Positions 41,350-49,786 of a stretch of DNA of 64,000 nt are shown here, piece after piece; the stretch's first letter is position 1; every line of letters begins with the position of its first letter. The stretch comes from Acidobacteriota bacterium. GTDB lineage: Bacteria; Acidobacteriota; Thermoanaerobaculia; Multivoradales; Multivoraceae. Under the pieces are notes generated by a model that made no database searches, was not told where the DNA came from, and was given only the letters and a program-made list of their open reading frames with translations. The stretch spans positions 62,001-126,000 of the forward strand of contig JAJCXN010000046.1 in assembly GCA_029263415.1 (NCBI GenBank), in the 5' to 3' direction. The translations under genes and the position numbers were made by a program.

Positions 41350-42120
41350 CTAGCTCACCGCTACGATACCGCCGTCAACCGCGATGGTGACGCCATTGAC
41401 GTAAGCGCTCGCACGAGATGAAAGATAGATCGCGGTACCCGCCATGTCTTCGGGTGTACCAATCCGACCCCGCGGATTGTGCTTGGCGATGCGCTCACCT
41501 TGTGTCGCCAGCGTGTGGGCCATCATCTTGCTCTCAAACGGTCCAGGAGCAATGGCGTTGACAGTGATGTGTTCTTGCGAGAGCCGTGCGGTCAACGCCC
41601 GGGTCAAATGGATGAGACCGGACTTACTCGCGGCATATGGATAGGTCTCCATCGGATTGACGTGCAGGCCGTCGATCGAAGCAACCATGATCACCCGTGC
41701 CGGATCCTCAGGCGTCGCCGACTTGCGCAAGAGCGGCAGGCACTTCTGGGTCAAGAAGAAAGGCGCCTTGATGTTGATGTTCATCACCTTGTCCCACGCG
41801 TGCTCAGGGAACTCGTCAATCGGCGCCGACCAAACCGCACCGGCGTTGTTGACCAAGACATCAAGCTTCTGTTCGCGCTCGCTCAGCTCTTGCACGAACT
41901 GATTGATGCCCTCTAGCCCTGACAAGTCATGCGGGAACGAGATGCATTCGCCGTGCTCAGAGAGCTCCGCAGCCATTGCATCGCATGCCTCGGCGTTGCG
42001 CGAGGAGATGTACACGCGCATTCCGTTCTCGACGAACCCTCGCGCGATCATGGCGCCAATGCCGCGCGAACCACCGGTAACCACTGCGACTTTTCCTGCC
42101 ACATCAAAGAGACTTTTCAT
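41350..42120 (-). CDS. Short-chain dehydrogenase/reductase (SDR)
   Basis: A 256 aa cytosolic NAD(P)-dependent oxidoreductase of the classical SDR type. The cofactor motif is TGGSRGIG (about 15-22), the NNAG motif is VNNAGAVW, and the catalytic Tyr-x3-Lys is YAASK, with the catalytic Ser in VASIDG. Arg in SSRNAEA after beta2 favours NADP(H). The C-terminus (YVNGVTIAVDGGI) is standard. The ATG at 42120 has GGAG 9 nt upstream. The substrate is unknown; 3-oxoacyl reductase-like or polyol dehydrogenase activity are both possible. Confidence 0.93.
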   Translation of the reverse strand: MKSLFDVAGKVAVVTGGSRGIGAMIARGFVENGMRVYISSRNAEACDAMAAELSEHGECISFPHDLSGLEGINQFVQELSEREQKLDVLVNNAGAVWSAPIDEFPEHAWDKVMNINIKAPFFLTQKCLPLLRKSATPEDPARVIMVASIDGLHVNPMETYPYAASKSGLIHLTRALTARLSQEHITVNAIAPGPFESKMMAHTLATQGERIAKHNPRGRIGTPEDMAGTAIYLSSRASAYVNGVTIAVDGGIVAVS

Positions 42121-42256
42121 CACTGCACGCTCCATTCTCGATTGTCTTCGTTGGAAGGCGCAATGTACCAGGCGTGGTTCGTAGCCGAGCACTGGTCATC
42201 AATTGCAGGCGCAAGGGATCCCCTCGCGCATCGCACAAAGCAATACCATTGCCCAA

Positions 42257-45019
42257 ATGCGTTGTCCTCTCCAACATCTCGCCGCGATCAGCGTGCTCCT
42301 CGCTGTCCTCTTCCCGATCGGGCTAGGAGCCTCTGAGTTGCCCTTGCGAGACATTCACGTCAGAACGCTCTCTGGCACTTCTCCTGCGGACAACGTTCAG
42401 TGGCAGTTCGCACGCGGCGTCTTCGTCACCGCTGCCGAGCAAGCGACCAACATCGAGTGGTCGACCATCACCGTCCCCAGCACCTGGGAACTCGAGGGGC
42501 AAGGCTCCTACAGCTATGGGCGGGGCGCGGATCGCAAGGACCGGGATCGCCTGCGTGAATTGTCCGATGTTGGCACCTATCGGCACGAGTTTGCCCTCAT
42601 CGAGCCGTTCAGGACGCAGCTGGCGCAAAGGGGGCCCGACAGTCGCCGCTTCTTTCTCCGCTTCGACGGTGTTCTAACCGACACTCGTGTCTTCCTCAAC
42701 GGGGAGCTGCTCAAGACTACGAAGGGGCTCAAGGAGCACCGAGGAGGCTTCGTGCCATTCTCCTTCGACGTAACAGACGAGCTCGTCCTCACTGGCCGGA
42801 ACGAGTTGATCGTGTCAGTGCGCGAAGAGTCGTCGGACAAGTCAGTCAATCGAGCAGAGCGGGACGCTGACTACTGGCTCTTCGGTGGGATCTTTAGGCC
42901 GGTTCATCTGTTGTCCGTCCCATCGGTCCACATCGAGAGTGTCGCGGTGGACGCCGCCGCAGATGGACGCTTGAAAGTTGTTGTCTCAATCGATGGTCTA
43001 CCAACCCGCAATGACGTGCCCCACACCGTCTGGCTCAACGTGCACAACCGCAGGGTACCCCGCAGTCTTCTCCGCGCCTCCGCGTCCGTAGATCAGAGCG
43101 GCCAAGCGCGGTTCGATGTTCTAGTTCCGAATCCGCGCCAATGGTCTGCTGCACGACCCAATCTGTATGACCTCGTGATCGCAGTCTTGCGTGACGACGA
43201 CTGGCCAGCACTTCATACCACGGCAGTTCCCATCGGCTTCCGCACTTTGCAAGTGCGCACCGCCCCCACCCACCAAACCGCCCGGGACGCCACCGCGACC
43301 GGCCTGTTGGTCAACGGTGAACGCGTGATCTTGCGCGGCGTCAACCGTCACTCATTCCGGCCCGAGACCGGCCGCGCCCTGTCGCCCGAACAGAATCGGC
43401 GCGACGTGGAACTGATCAAGAGTCTCGGCTTCAACGCAGTGCGCAGTTCACACTACCCACCTGATGAAGCGTTTCTCGACGCCTGCGACGAACTCGGCCT
43501 CTACGTCATCGACGAACTGCCCGGGTGGCACGACGCCTACGACACCATTGTGGGTGAAAGCATCCTACGTTCAATGCTTGAGCGCGATCGCAACCACCCT
43601 TCGATCCTGATGTGGGCCAATGGCAACGAAGGCGGTTGGAACCGTGCTCTAGAACCGATCTACAAAGAACTCGACCTTCAACAACGCCCAGTGCTGCGTC
43701 CGGACAGCATTCACGGTGGTTTTGACACTCGGCATTACCCCACCTGGGCTGAGATCGAGACCATGCTCGATCCCAAGAGCCCGCGATATCGCTTCCAGAC
43801 TCCGTTGACGCCGGCGCCGCTCATCCTGCCCACCGAAATGCTGCACGCTCTGTATGACGGCGGTGGCGCCGCTGGGCTCGAGCAGTACTGGCGACGACTG
43901 TCTGAATCGCCTCGGTTCGCTGGCGGATTTCTCTGGGCCTTGCTCGACGAAGGTGTGGTTCGCGTTGATCAACCGAAGGTCACTCAAGCGGACGGTAGCC
44001 TTCGACACCCGATCGATACTGCCGGCAACTACGCTCCCGACGGCATCGTTGGTCCCTACCGCGAGCCAAGCGCAAGCTCCCGCGGAGTCCGGCAGCTCTT
44101 CGGACCCCAGAGCACCACCCGCGCGACCAGAAGCCTTGAGCGTGAGCCATGGTTCCCTGACCGAGTGAACCTGCCAGGGGAGATCGGCCTAGCAACGACC
44201 GGAACGATCGACGACGGCACCGTAACTCTCACCCGCGGAGGGGAAGCCAACCTTGCGATCACCTTCGCTAGAAATGCCGCCGGAGTGATCAGGCTCCATG
44301 CGGGCGAACGACAGCTGCCGCTCACCGGAGGGCGATGGCTGTCCTCCGATGCCAACCGCGACCGCCCTCCGCGATTGGCCGGCGAAGAACTCGGCGAAGT
44401 CCACGACCCAGATCTTTCCGGCGAAACTGCGACCTACACTCAACACTTTGAAAACCCGAAGCACACCATCCGCTGGACACTCAGTCAGCAGGGCCTCGAA
44501 ATCGAGGTTTCAGCCGAACTTCTCCCACATCAAGCGTGGGCTGGCCTCCAGTTCGATCTGGACCCGCAACAGGTCGATGCCTTCGAGTGGTCGGGGCTCG
44601 GTCCCGACCGCATCTGGCGCAACAGAACAACCGGCCAAGAGGGCCTGTGGCAGGCTACCTTTCCAAAATCCGAGTCTGCCCGCGGCGCCGTGCGCTCCCT
44701 TACCTCAAGCACGCTCTTCAACGGACTCGACACACGAGGTCTCTACAAGACCCACCAAAGCCGGATCCAACTAGCCAGCAACCAGGCGAAGGTGAGCCAC
44801 ACGATCGAGCTCGGACCCGGAATGGTCGGACTGTTTCGACCTGTATTCCCAGTAGACGCAGGACTCGCCAGTGCAGCGCTACCACCGGGACTGACCATCT
44901 ATCTACGCGCACCTGGCATCGGCACCAAATTCTCCACCGCAGAGGAGCTTGAACCCACGCTCTCGAACGTAGAAGGAACCCTGAAGACTACTCTGCAGTT
45001 TCGAACCCACGAGCCATAA
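42257..45019 (+). CDS. Secreted glycoside hydrolase family 2 (beta-galactosidase-like)
   Basis: A 920 aa exported glycosidase. After a signal peptide (HLAAISVLLAVLFPIGLGA) come a jelly-roll sugar-binding domain (about 30-210: VPSTWELEGQGSYSY, LRFDGVLTDTRVFLNGE), an Ig-like domain, and a TIM barrel (about 330-590) with the GH2 block LRGVNRHSFRPETG ... GFNAVRSSHYPPDEAFLDACDELGLYVIDE. The acid/base Glu is in MWANGNEGGW, and the nucleophile is probably the Glu in LPTEMLHAL. The C-terminal 300 residues are beta-sandwich-like. The 42257 ATG begins at the signal peptide. The selenoprotein gene follows after 56 nt on the same strand. Confidence 0.92.
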   Translation: MRCPLQHLAAISVLLAVLFPIGLGASELPLRDIHVRTLSGTSPADNVQWQFARGVFVTAAEQATNIEWSTITVPSTWELEGQGSYSYGRGADRKDRDRLRELSDVGTYRHEFALIEPFRTQLAQRGPDSRRFFLRFDGVLTDTRVFLNGELLKTTKGLKEHRGGFVPFSFDVTDELVLTGRNELIVSVREESSDKSVNRAERDADYWLFGGIFRPVHLLSVPSVHIESVAVDAAADGRLKVVVSIDGLPTRNDVPHTVWLNVHNRRVPRSLLRASASVDQSGQARFDVLVPNPRQWSAARPNLYDLVIAVLRDDDWPALHTTAVPIGFRTLQVRTAPTHQTARDATATGLLVNGERVILRGVNRHSFRPETGRALSPEQNRRDVELIKSLGFNAVRSSHYPPDEAFLDACDELGLYVIDELPGWHDAYDTIVGESILRSMLERDRNHPSILMWANGNEGGWNRALEPIYKELDLQQRPVLRPDSIHGGFDTRHYPTWAEIETMLDPKSPRYRFQTPLTPAPLILPTEMLHALYDGGGAAGLEQYWRRLSESPRFAGGFLWALLDEGVVRVDQPKVTQADGSLRHPIDTAGNYAPDGIVGPYREPSASSRGVRQLFGPQSTTRATRSLEREPWFPDRVNLPGEIGLATTGTIDDGTVTLTRGGEANLAITFARNAAGVIRLHAGERQLPLTGGRWLSSDANRDRPPRLAGEELGEVHDPDLSGETATYTQHFENPKHTIRWTLSQQGLEIEVSAELLPHQAWAGLQFDLDPQQVDAFEWSGLGPDRIWRNRTTGQEGLWQATFPKSESARGAVRSLTSSTLFNGLDTRGLYKTHQSRIQLASNQAKVSHTIELGPGMVGLFRPVFPVDAGLASAALPPGLTIYLRAPGIGTKFSTAEELEPTLSNVEGTLKTTLQFRTHEP

Positions 45020-45075
45020 ACTGAGGCATTCCAAGTTGACCCGGCAAAGGCTGCCGGTGGAGTATCGTTGACCCC

Positions 45076-46503
45076 ATGATCCACGACCGAAGCTCGAACC
45101 AATCCTTAGTCGCCGTGGTTCTGTGCCTCGTCAGCATTCTCTTGTGCGCCTCCACTGGTAGCGCTCTGCGCCTGGAGCAACGACCGATGGAACTCAAAGT
45201 CGGCCAGCCGTTCCCCACGCTACGCCTGCCCACCCTCGACGGCGGCTTCAAATCGATCGCAGATTTCCGCGGCAAGAAGGTGATCCTCCACGTCTTCGCC
45301 TCATGGTGAGCAGGCTGCCGAGTTCACGTGCCCGGGTGGCATGCAGCAACCAAGGAGCTTCAAGACTCCGGCAAGCTCGAGATGATCGGCATCATCCAAG
45401 AGCAGAATCCGGAGCGCGCACGTCTGTTCATGCAATGGCAGCAGATGGAGTGGCCAATCATGGTCGACACTTTCGATCTGCTCGAAGTCAGCGTGGTGCC
45501 GCTCACCTACGCGATCGACGAGCGCGGCATCGTGCGCTTTGCAGGCTTGCGCACCAACGCCGCAGCCACCATTGAGCACGACTTCGTCTCGGCGCATTGG
45601 CCCGCTCCAAACGCCCCCACAGTTGGTCCCAGTCAAACGTCCGAAGCGGCACTTGCAACCGCCGCACTCGGTGATCGCTCAGCCTTAGAGCGCGCAATGA
45701 CCACCTACACCGAACGGATCAATACCGAGAGCGACGACGGCTGGGCTCACTTCCGGCTTGCTGCCGCTCACCGCCTACGCTACGACTCAGACGATCGCCA
45801 GCCGGGCGACTTCCAAGAAGCCATCAACCACTGGCGGCGCGCACTCGAGATCGATCCGAACAACTACATCTGGCGACGTCGCATTCAGCAGTACGGTCCG
45901 CGGCTCGCGAAGCCCTATCCCTTCTACGATTGGATCGAGAAAGCGCAAGCAGAGATCCGCGTTCGCGGCGAAGAGCCAGTCCCTCTCACGGTGGAGCCGA
46001 CCGAGGCGGAGATCGCTCAGCCTGAGGGCCAAGGTAACGACAGCACCGCGACCGACAAGCCGCATGAACGGCCGATGCCCTCTTCGCGAATCATCGCGGA
46101 CGGCCTCGGCGAGGCGACGGGTCGCCTCATTCAGATCGAGCAAACCGCCGTTCCCAGACGGCTAGGCGTCGGCGAGACCTCCCGCGTCCATCTTGTATTC
46201 AGGCCCAATCAAGACAAGCTGGCTCATTGGAACAATGAGTCAGAACCTCTGAGACTTTGGATCGAACTCCCTGAAGGATGGCGAGCATCCAGTCTCTTTC
46301 TCGAGACCCCAAATCCGGCAGACACGGCGGTCAGCACTGAGACTCGCGCTGTGGAGTTCGAAATCCAGGCTCCAGACTCGATGATCCCGGGTGAGTCGCG
46401 GCCGAAGGTAATCGCGCTGTACTACGTCTGCGAAGACGAGAACGGCACCTGCTTGTTCCGGCGCCAAGACATCCACTTAGACTTCGAACTCCGACAAGAC
46501 TGA
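45076..46503 (+). CDS. Selenocysteine-containing thioredoxin-fold (TlpA/redoxin-like) secreted protein
   Basis: A 475 aa protein if the in-frame TGA at 45307-45309 is read as selenocysteine (Sec78). Residues 1-30 are a signal peptide (SLVAVVLCLVSILLCASTGSA). Residues 38-160 form a redoxin domain: LKVGQPFPTLRLPTLDGG, then KVILHVFASW-U-AGCR, where Sec78 and Cys81 make a UxxC in place of the CxxC of TlpA-like proteins, then GIIQEQNPERARLFMQW and VSVVPLTYAIDERGIVRF, which carries the cis-Pro block. Helical TPR-like sequence (about 195-285) and a beta-rich C-terminal domain with Cys452 and Cys459 follow. The same frame runs on both sides of the TGA with family-like sequence, so neither a pseudogene nor two separate genes is likely. 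Probable periplasmic thiol:disulfide oxidoreductase. It lies 56 nt after the GH2 gene. Confidence 0.87.
45307..45309 (+). other. In-frame TGA predicted to encode selenocysteine (Sec78)
   Basis: The codon string around it reads GCC TCA TGG TGA GCA GGC, i.e. A-S-W-U-A-G, followed by TGC CGA (C-R). The TGA takes the place of the first, nucleophilic cysteine of a thioredoxin-type WCxxC motif. Confidence 0.87.
45310..45344 (+). promoter_or_regulatory. Candidate bacterial SECIS hairpin after the TGA codon
   Basis: By hand pairing, 45316-45320 (TGCCG) pairs with 45337-45341 (TGGCA), and 45323-45325 (TTC) pairs with 45334-45336 (GGG) using two G-U pairs. This leaves an eight-base loop ACGTGCCC at 45326-45333. 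Further outer pairs form with 45343-45344. The loop begins 16 nt after the TGA and has GU near its 5' side, as expected for a SelB-binding SECIS. This is unfolded by software, so the structure is tentative. Confidence 0.5.
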
Positions 46504-46881
46504 CCCGCGTCGACGCGCAACCTCTCGCCAATCCGCCGGCTGTCGAGGCGGAAGGAACGGCTGGCCCCCGGCTTCAGCCAAGCACAGCCGTTCGATTGGG
46601 CGCAGCGTTACTAGTCGACGGGTTGGGTAGGTGGCAACACCTCCGCGCAAACCTTCGACCAGCCCATGACGTCCGGTGAAGGTGACTGGCAACGCCTGAT
46701 TATTGGGACGGCAGCTCGTGGCAGGCTCTTGAGCGAAGGTGATGTCGTCGTCGGGATATCGCAATAGCGTGTCGAATCCACGGGTTGCGAAACGACATAC
46801 GGTCGAGACAGCCGGATATGTTCGGAACCGGCCCTCGTTTCACACCCTCCGACGCAACAACCCCATATAGGAGAACAATCA
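46504..46881. other. Intergenic region, 378 nt
   Basis: No gene, RNA or repeat recognised. It probably contains the promoter for the YCII/ECF42 pair. A clear AGGAGA ribosome-binding site precedes the YCII start at its right end. Confidence 0.55.
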
Positions 46882-47211
46882 ATGCGGTACATGGCACTCA
46901 TCTACAACACTGAAGACGGAGAGCCGAACCCTGAGGTCTTTGAGGCCTACGGCGCTTTCACCCAGGAGATGGTGGCAAAGGGCATCTTCGTGTCCGGCGA
47001 CGCGCTCCAGGACTCTCACACCGCGACATGTGTCTCGGTGCGCAACGGCAAAACTAACCTCAAGGATGGGCCGTTCGCTGAGACAAAGGAACAGCTTGGC
47101 GGCTACTACATCCTCGAGTGCGCCAACCTCGATGAGGCGATCGAGTGCGCCGCCAAGATCCCTGGTGCGGCCAACGGCACGATCGAGGTTCGTCCGGTTC
47201 TTGCGCTCTAG
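46882..47211 (+). CDS. YCII-related (DGPF) protein
   Basis: A 109 aa cytosolic protein with the DGPF motif at 62-65 (LKDGPFAETKEQLGGYYILE) and the typical start MRYMALIYNTED. It belongs to the YCII/DGPF family, which regularly sits beside ECF42 sigma factors, as here: the sigma gene starts 3 nt after its stop. The ATG has AGGAGA 8 nt upstream. The biochemical role is unknown; a link to the sigma factor's regulation or target response is inferred from gene pairing. Confidence 0.92.
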   Translation: MRYMALIYNTEDGEPNPEVFEAYGAFTQEMVAKGIFVSGDALQDSHTATCVSVRNGKTNLKDGPFAETKEQLGGYYILECANLDEAIECAAKIPGAANGTIEVRPVLAL

Positions 47212-47214
47212 CAG

Positions 47215-48462
47215 ATGACGCGGTTCGGCGCTCCTGACGAGGTCCTCGCTCACATCTATCGTAAAGATGCGAGCGGGGTCTTGTCGGTGTTGATCTCGCA
47301 ACTGCGAGATTTTGATCTGGCTGAAGACGCTCTTCATGATGCGATCGCGCAAGCGGTGGTCGCTTGGCGACGCACCGGCCCTCCGCGCAACGGCGCAGCC
47401 TGGCTGCTCACAGCGGCTAGGCGTAGGGCGATCGACCGCATTCGCAAATCGTCACGAGCGCGCGACGACGCTACACAACGCTTGCTGCTCGCTCAGCTTG
47501 AGAACCAGTCGCAGGCGAACGAAGAGGATCAGCCGATCCCTGACGAGCGATTGCGCTTGATCTTCACTTGCTGTCATCCCGCCTTGAGCCAGGAAGCGCG
47601 AGTGGCGCTGACCCTGCGCACCTTGTGTGGCCTCTCGACCCAGGAGATCGCCAGGGCCTATCTGGTCTCAGACGCCACCATGAGCCAACGGATTGTGCGC
47701 GCTAAAGCCAAAATCCGGGATGCAGCGATCCCGTACGAGGTCCCGGAGGGGCCAGCGCAGGCTGAACGTCTGAGTTCGGTGCTCGATGTGATCTACCTGA
47801 TCTTCAATGAGGGCTTCGCGGCCACCGAAGGCGAAAGCCCCACACGTGCCGACCTTTGCATCGAGGCCATTCGTCTGGGTCGACTGCTCTACCAACTCAA
47901 GCCGCATCCTGAGTCGGGTGGGCTACTGGCTCTGATGATGTTGCACGATGCCCGCCGTGGCGCCCGGACCGATTCGTTCAACGAGTACATTCCTATCAGT
48001 GAGCAAGATCGATCTCTGTGGAACCAGGAACTGATCGCCCAAGGTACCCAGCTGCTCCATTTCTGCCTTGGTCAAAAACGCCCGGCGCCCTTTCAGATAC
48101 AAGCAGCGATCAGCGCCGTGCACTCAGAAGCCGCACACGCTGAAGACACTGATTGGCCTCAAATCGCTGGCCTCTATCGAGCTCTCGAGGAGGCAACACC
48201 TTCGCCTGTAGTCACGCTTAACCGCGCCGTAGCGGTAGCTCACGCGCACGGCACTGCAAAGGGCCTCGCGCTGCTTGAGACTGTCGCTCAAGATCTTGAT
48301 GGATACCAGCCGTTCTACGCGGCGCAAGCTGAGCTACTGCGACGATCAGGCCAGTTGTCAGAAGCGGCGACGGCCTACACGCGTGCGATCGATCTCTCCA
48401 CCAACACCGCCGAGCGCACCTTCTTGATCAAGAAACGCTCCGAGATCACCGCGCAAGCTTAG
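47215..48462 (+). CDS. ECF42-type RNA polymerase sigma factor with C-terminal helical extension
   Basis: A 415 aa regulator, about twice the size of an ordinary ECF sigma factor. Region 2 (DFDLAEDALHDAIAQAVVAW, TAARRRAIDRIRKSS) and region 4 (LRTLCGLSTQEIARAYLVSDATMSQRIVRAKAKI, quoted in two parts) fill the first 185 residues. The rest is the long extension of this class (EGFAATEGESPTRADLCIEAIRLGR, TPSPVVTLNRAVAVAHAHG), which ends in TPR-like helices and replaces a separate anti-sigma factor. It lies 3 nt after the YCII gene. Its last 17 nt overlap the convergent ankyrin gene. Confidence 0.93.
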   Translation: MTRFGAPDEVLAHIYRKDASGVLSVLISQLRDFDLAEDALHDAIAQAVVAWRRTGPPRNGAAWLLTAARRRAIDRIRKSSRARDDATQRLLLAQLENQSQANEEDQPIPDERLRLIFTCCHPALSQEARVALTLRTLCGLSTQEIARAYLVSDATMSQRIVRAKAKIRDAAIPYEVPEGPAQAERLSSVLDVIYLIFNEGFAATEGESPTRADLCIEAIRLGRLLYQLKPHPESGGLLALMMLHDARRGARTDSFNEYIPISEQDRSLWNQELIAQGTQLLHFCLGQKRPAPFQIQAAISAVHSEAAHAEDTDWPQIAGLYRALEEATPSPVVTLNRAVAVAHAHGTAKGLALLETVAQDLDGYQPFYAAQAELLRRSGQLSEAATAYTRAIDLSTNTAERTFLIKKRSEITAQA

Positions 48463-49195
48463 TCTGGCTCTCCGGCAAGTAACTACCCAAGAGGCTTCGT
48501 TCCATCCCATTTCCCCAGCCTGATCCGTGATCGCTGGTATTGGCGAGCACATGACCATCGCTAACGTGGTGGGAGCCGAAGGCCAAGAGCTGGAGGATCG
48601 ATCCAGGCCGTAAGTGTTCGCTCGCCCAACTCAACGGCGAGTCACCATTGGCATCTCGCGCCTCGCGATCAGCGCCGTATTCCAAGAGCAAAGCGACCAT
48701 GTCTGCGTCTGCATAGGCCGCCGCGCGATGCAGCGGCGTCTCTCCCTTGGTGCGAACGTCGCGCATGAAGGCGCCCGTTTCTTGGCCCGGGATCGTTGCT
48801 GCATTCACATCGGCGCCGTGCTCGAGCAGCAGCCGAACCACGTAGCCATAGTAGGGCCGACCAGCCTTCGCCAGAGCACCGTGCAGCGGCCGTTCGCCGG
48901 TCTCTTTGACTGAAGCGTTGACGTCGGCTCCGTGTTGTAGGAGAAAGTCGCAGACCTTCCAGTGTCCAAAGAACGCCGCGTGCCCGAGTTCGAGGCCCAG
49001 GTCAAGACTGCTTAGATCACCGCCGGCTTCGAGAACCGCCTTCAGAGCCGTCACGTCGTCGTAGTAGACCAGCCACTGCAGCGGTTTGACCTGGCCTCGG
49101 TGCAGAGTCGCCTGCCAGTCCTTTAGTCGCAGTAGTTCGAAGACAAGGTCGGTGCGCCCTTGGCTGATCCGGTTAAGAAGGTCTTCTTGGTTCAT
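48446..49195 (-). CDS. Ankyrin-repeat protein
   Basis: A 249 aa soluble protein with about five ankyrin repeats (LGHAAFFGHWKVCDFLLQHGADVNA, ERPLHGALAKAGRPYYGYVVRLLLEHGADVNA, ETPLHRAAAYADADMVALLLEYGADREA; each quoted in part below family length) and no signal peptide. It is probably a protein-binding scaffold in the cytosol; the partner is unknown. The ATG at 49195 has AGGA 10 nt upstream and is preferred to a TTG at 49204. The 3' end overlaps the ECF42 gene by 17 nt (convergent). Its upstream region is one copy of an imperfect duplication also found at the 3' end of the zinc-ribbon gene. Confidence 0.85.
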   Translation of the reverse strand: MNQEDLLNRISQGRTDLVFELLRLKDWQATLHRGQVKPLQWLVYYDDVTALKAVLEAGGDLSSLDLGLELGHAAFFGHWKVCDFLLQHGADVNASVKETGERPLHGALAKAGRPYYGYVVRLLLEHGADVNAATIPGQETGAFMRDVRTKGETPLHRAAAYADADMVALLLEYGADREARDANGDSPLSWASEHLRPGSILQLLAFGSHHVSDGHVLANTSDHGSGWGNGMERSLLGSYLPESQTKLAR

Positions 49196-49342
49196 CGGAC
49201 GCAATCCTCGTATGTTGAGCTAGGACCCATAGATCGTTACATGATGACGGCCAAGGTCTGCTGCTGTCTTCCTGGGTCCTCGGACGCAACCTTGTGAGAT
49301 GAGCTAGAACCCGCACATCGTTACACGTGAAAACCGCCAAGG
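49196..49342. repeat. Imperfect direct duplication of about 61 nt
   Basis: 49196-49256 and 49280-49342 align along their length, sharing TCGGACGCAA at the left, GAGCTAG in the middle, ATCGTTACA further on and CCAAGG at the right. Copy 1 is the upstream region of the ankyrin gene; copy 2 runs into the last codons of the zinc-ribbon gene. Confidence 0.75.
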
Positions 49343-49722
49343 AGCTCCAGCGCTCCGCTCAGCAAGTCGAAGGCTGCGCTCCCGGCGTCCCCGACAAGCC
49401 AGAGCCTTGACCGCTCTCCAGGCACGCGACCGGATGGCACCAATTCTCGATACTGAGAGCGTGTTACCAAAGAACCGTTGCAACTCGAACACCATCGAAA
49501 CCCATAGGGAGCAAGCTCGCTGCCCGCCTCAAGTAGCGTCTTCTCCTGACAGCGCGGACACGCTCTGGGTCCGCCGTGGGACGACTCTCGGAGCCGGTTC
49601 CCCATCAATTGAGCGAGTTCGCCTCGATCGAACCACACCGCCCCGCAAGACGTGCACGCATCCAGCTCAATGTAATCGACGAAGAGCGTCTCGAAACTTC
49701 CGCAACATTCAGGACAGATCAT
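49321..49722 (-). CDS. Zinc-ribbon (TFIIB-type) protein
   Basis: A 133 aa protein with two zinc-ribbon-like cysteine sets: CPEC with CTSC (residues about 3-39; ACTSCGAVWFDRGEL is the zf-TFIIB hallmark) and CPRC with CSSC (about 55-80). The C-terminal 50 residues are hydrophobic at the end (SAAFDLLSGALELLGG) and may be truncated or altered where the gene meets the 61-nt duplication. Function unknown; nucleic-acid or protein binding is usual for such ribbons. It sits upstream of the ankyrin gene on the same strand, 125 nt away. Confidence 0.75.
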   Translation of the reverse strand: MICPECCGSFETLFVDYIELDACTSCGAVWFDRGELAQLMGNRLRESSHGGPRACPRCQEKTLLEAGSELAPYGFRWCSSCNGSLVTRSQYRELVPSGRVPGERSRLWLVGDAGSAAFDLLSGALELLGGFHV

Positions 49723-49786
49723 TGCCCAGTGTTACGGCAAGGCACCTTTCGCGATTCCTTGCTCGACTCCAACCCAAAGAACCAAG

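Noticed and set aside
45076-45309. A 77-aa complete protein or pseudogene fragment
   Set aside because: It would be a signal peptide plus half a thioredoxin fold that stops at the catalytic tryptophan. The downstream frame shows no decay, so a pseudogene is less likely than recoding.
45303-45575. Frameshift into an alternative frame after the TGA
   Set aside because: The alternative-frame peptide is Arg/Ala-rich with no family resemblance, while the original frame keeps redoxin motifs.
45328-46503. An independent gene starting at GTG 45328
   Set aside because: It has no ribosome-binding site, begins in the middle of a redoxin domain and is in the same frame as the upstream 77 codons. Reading through the TGA as selenocysteine explains both parts.
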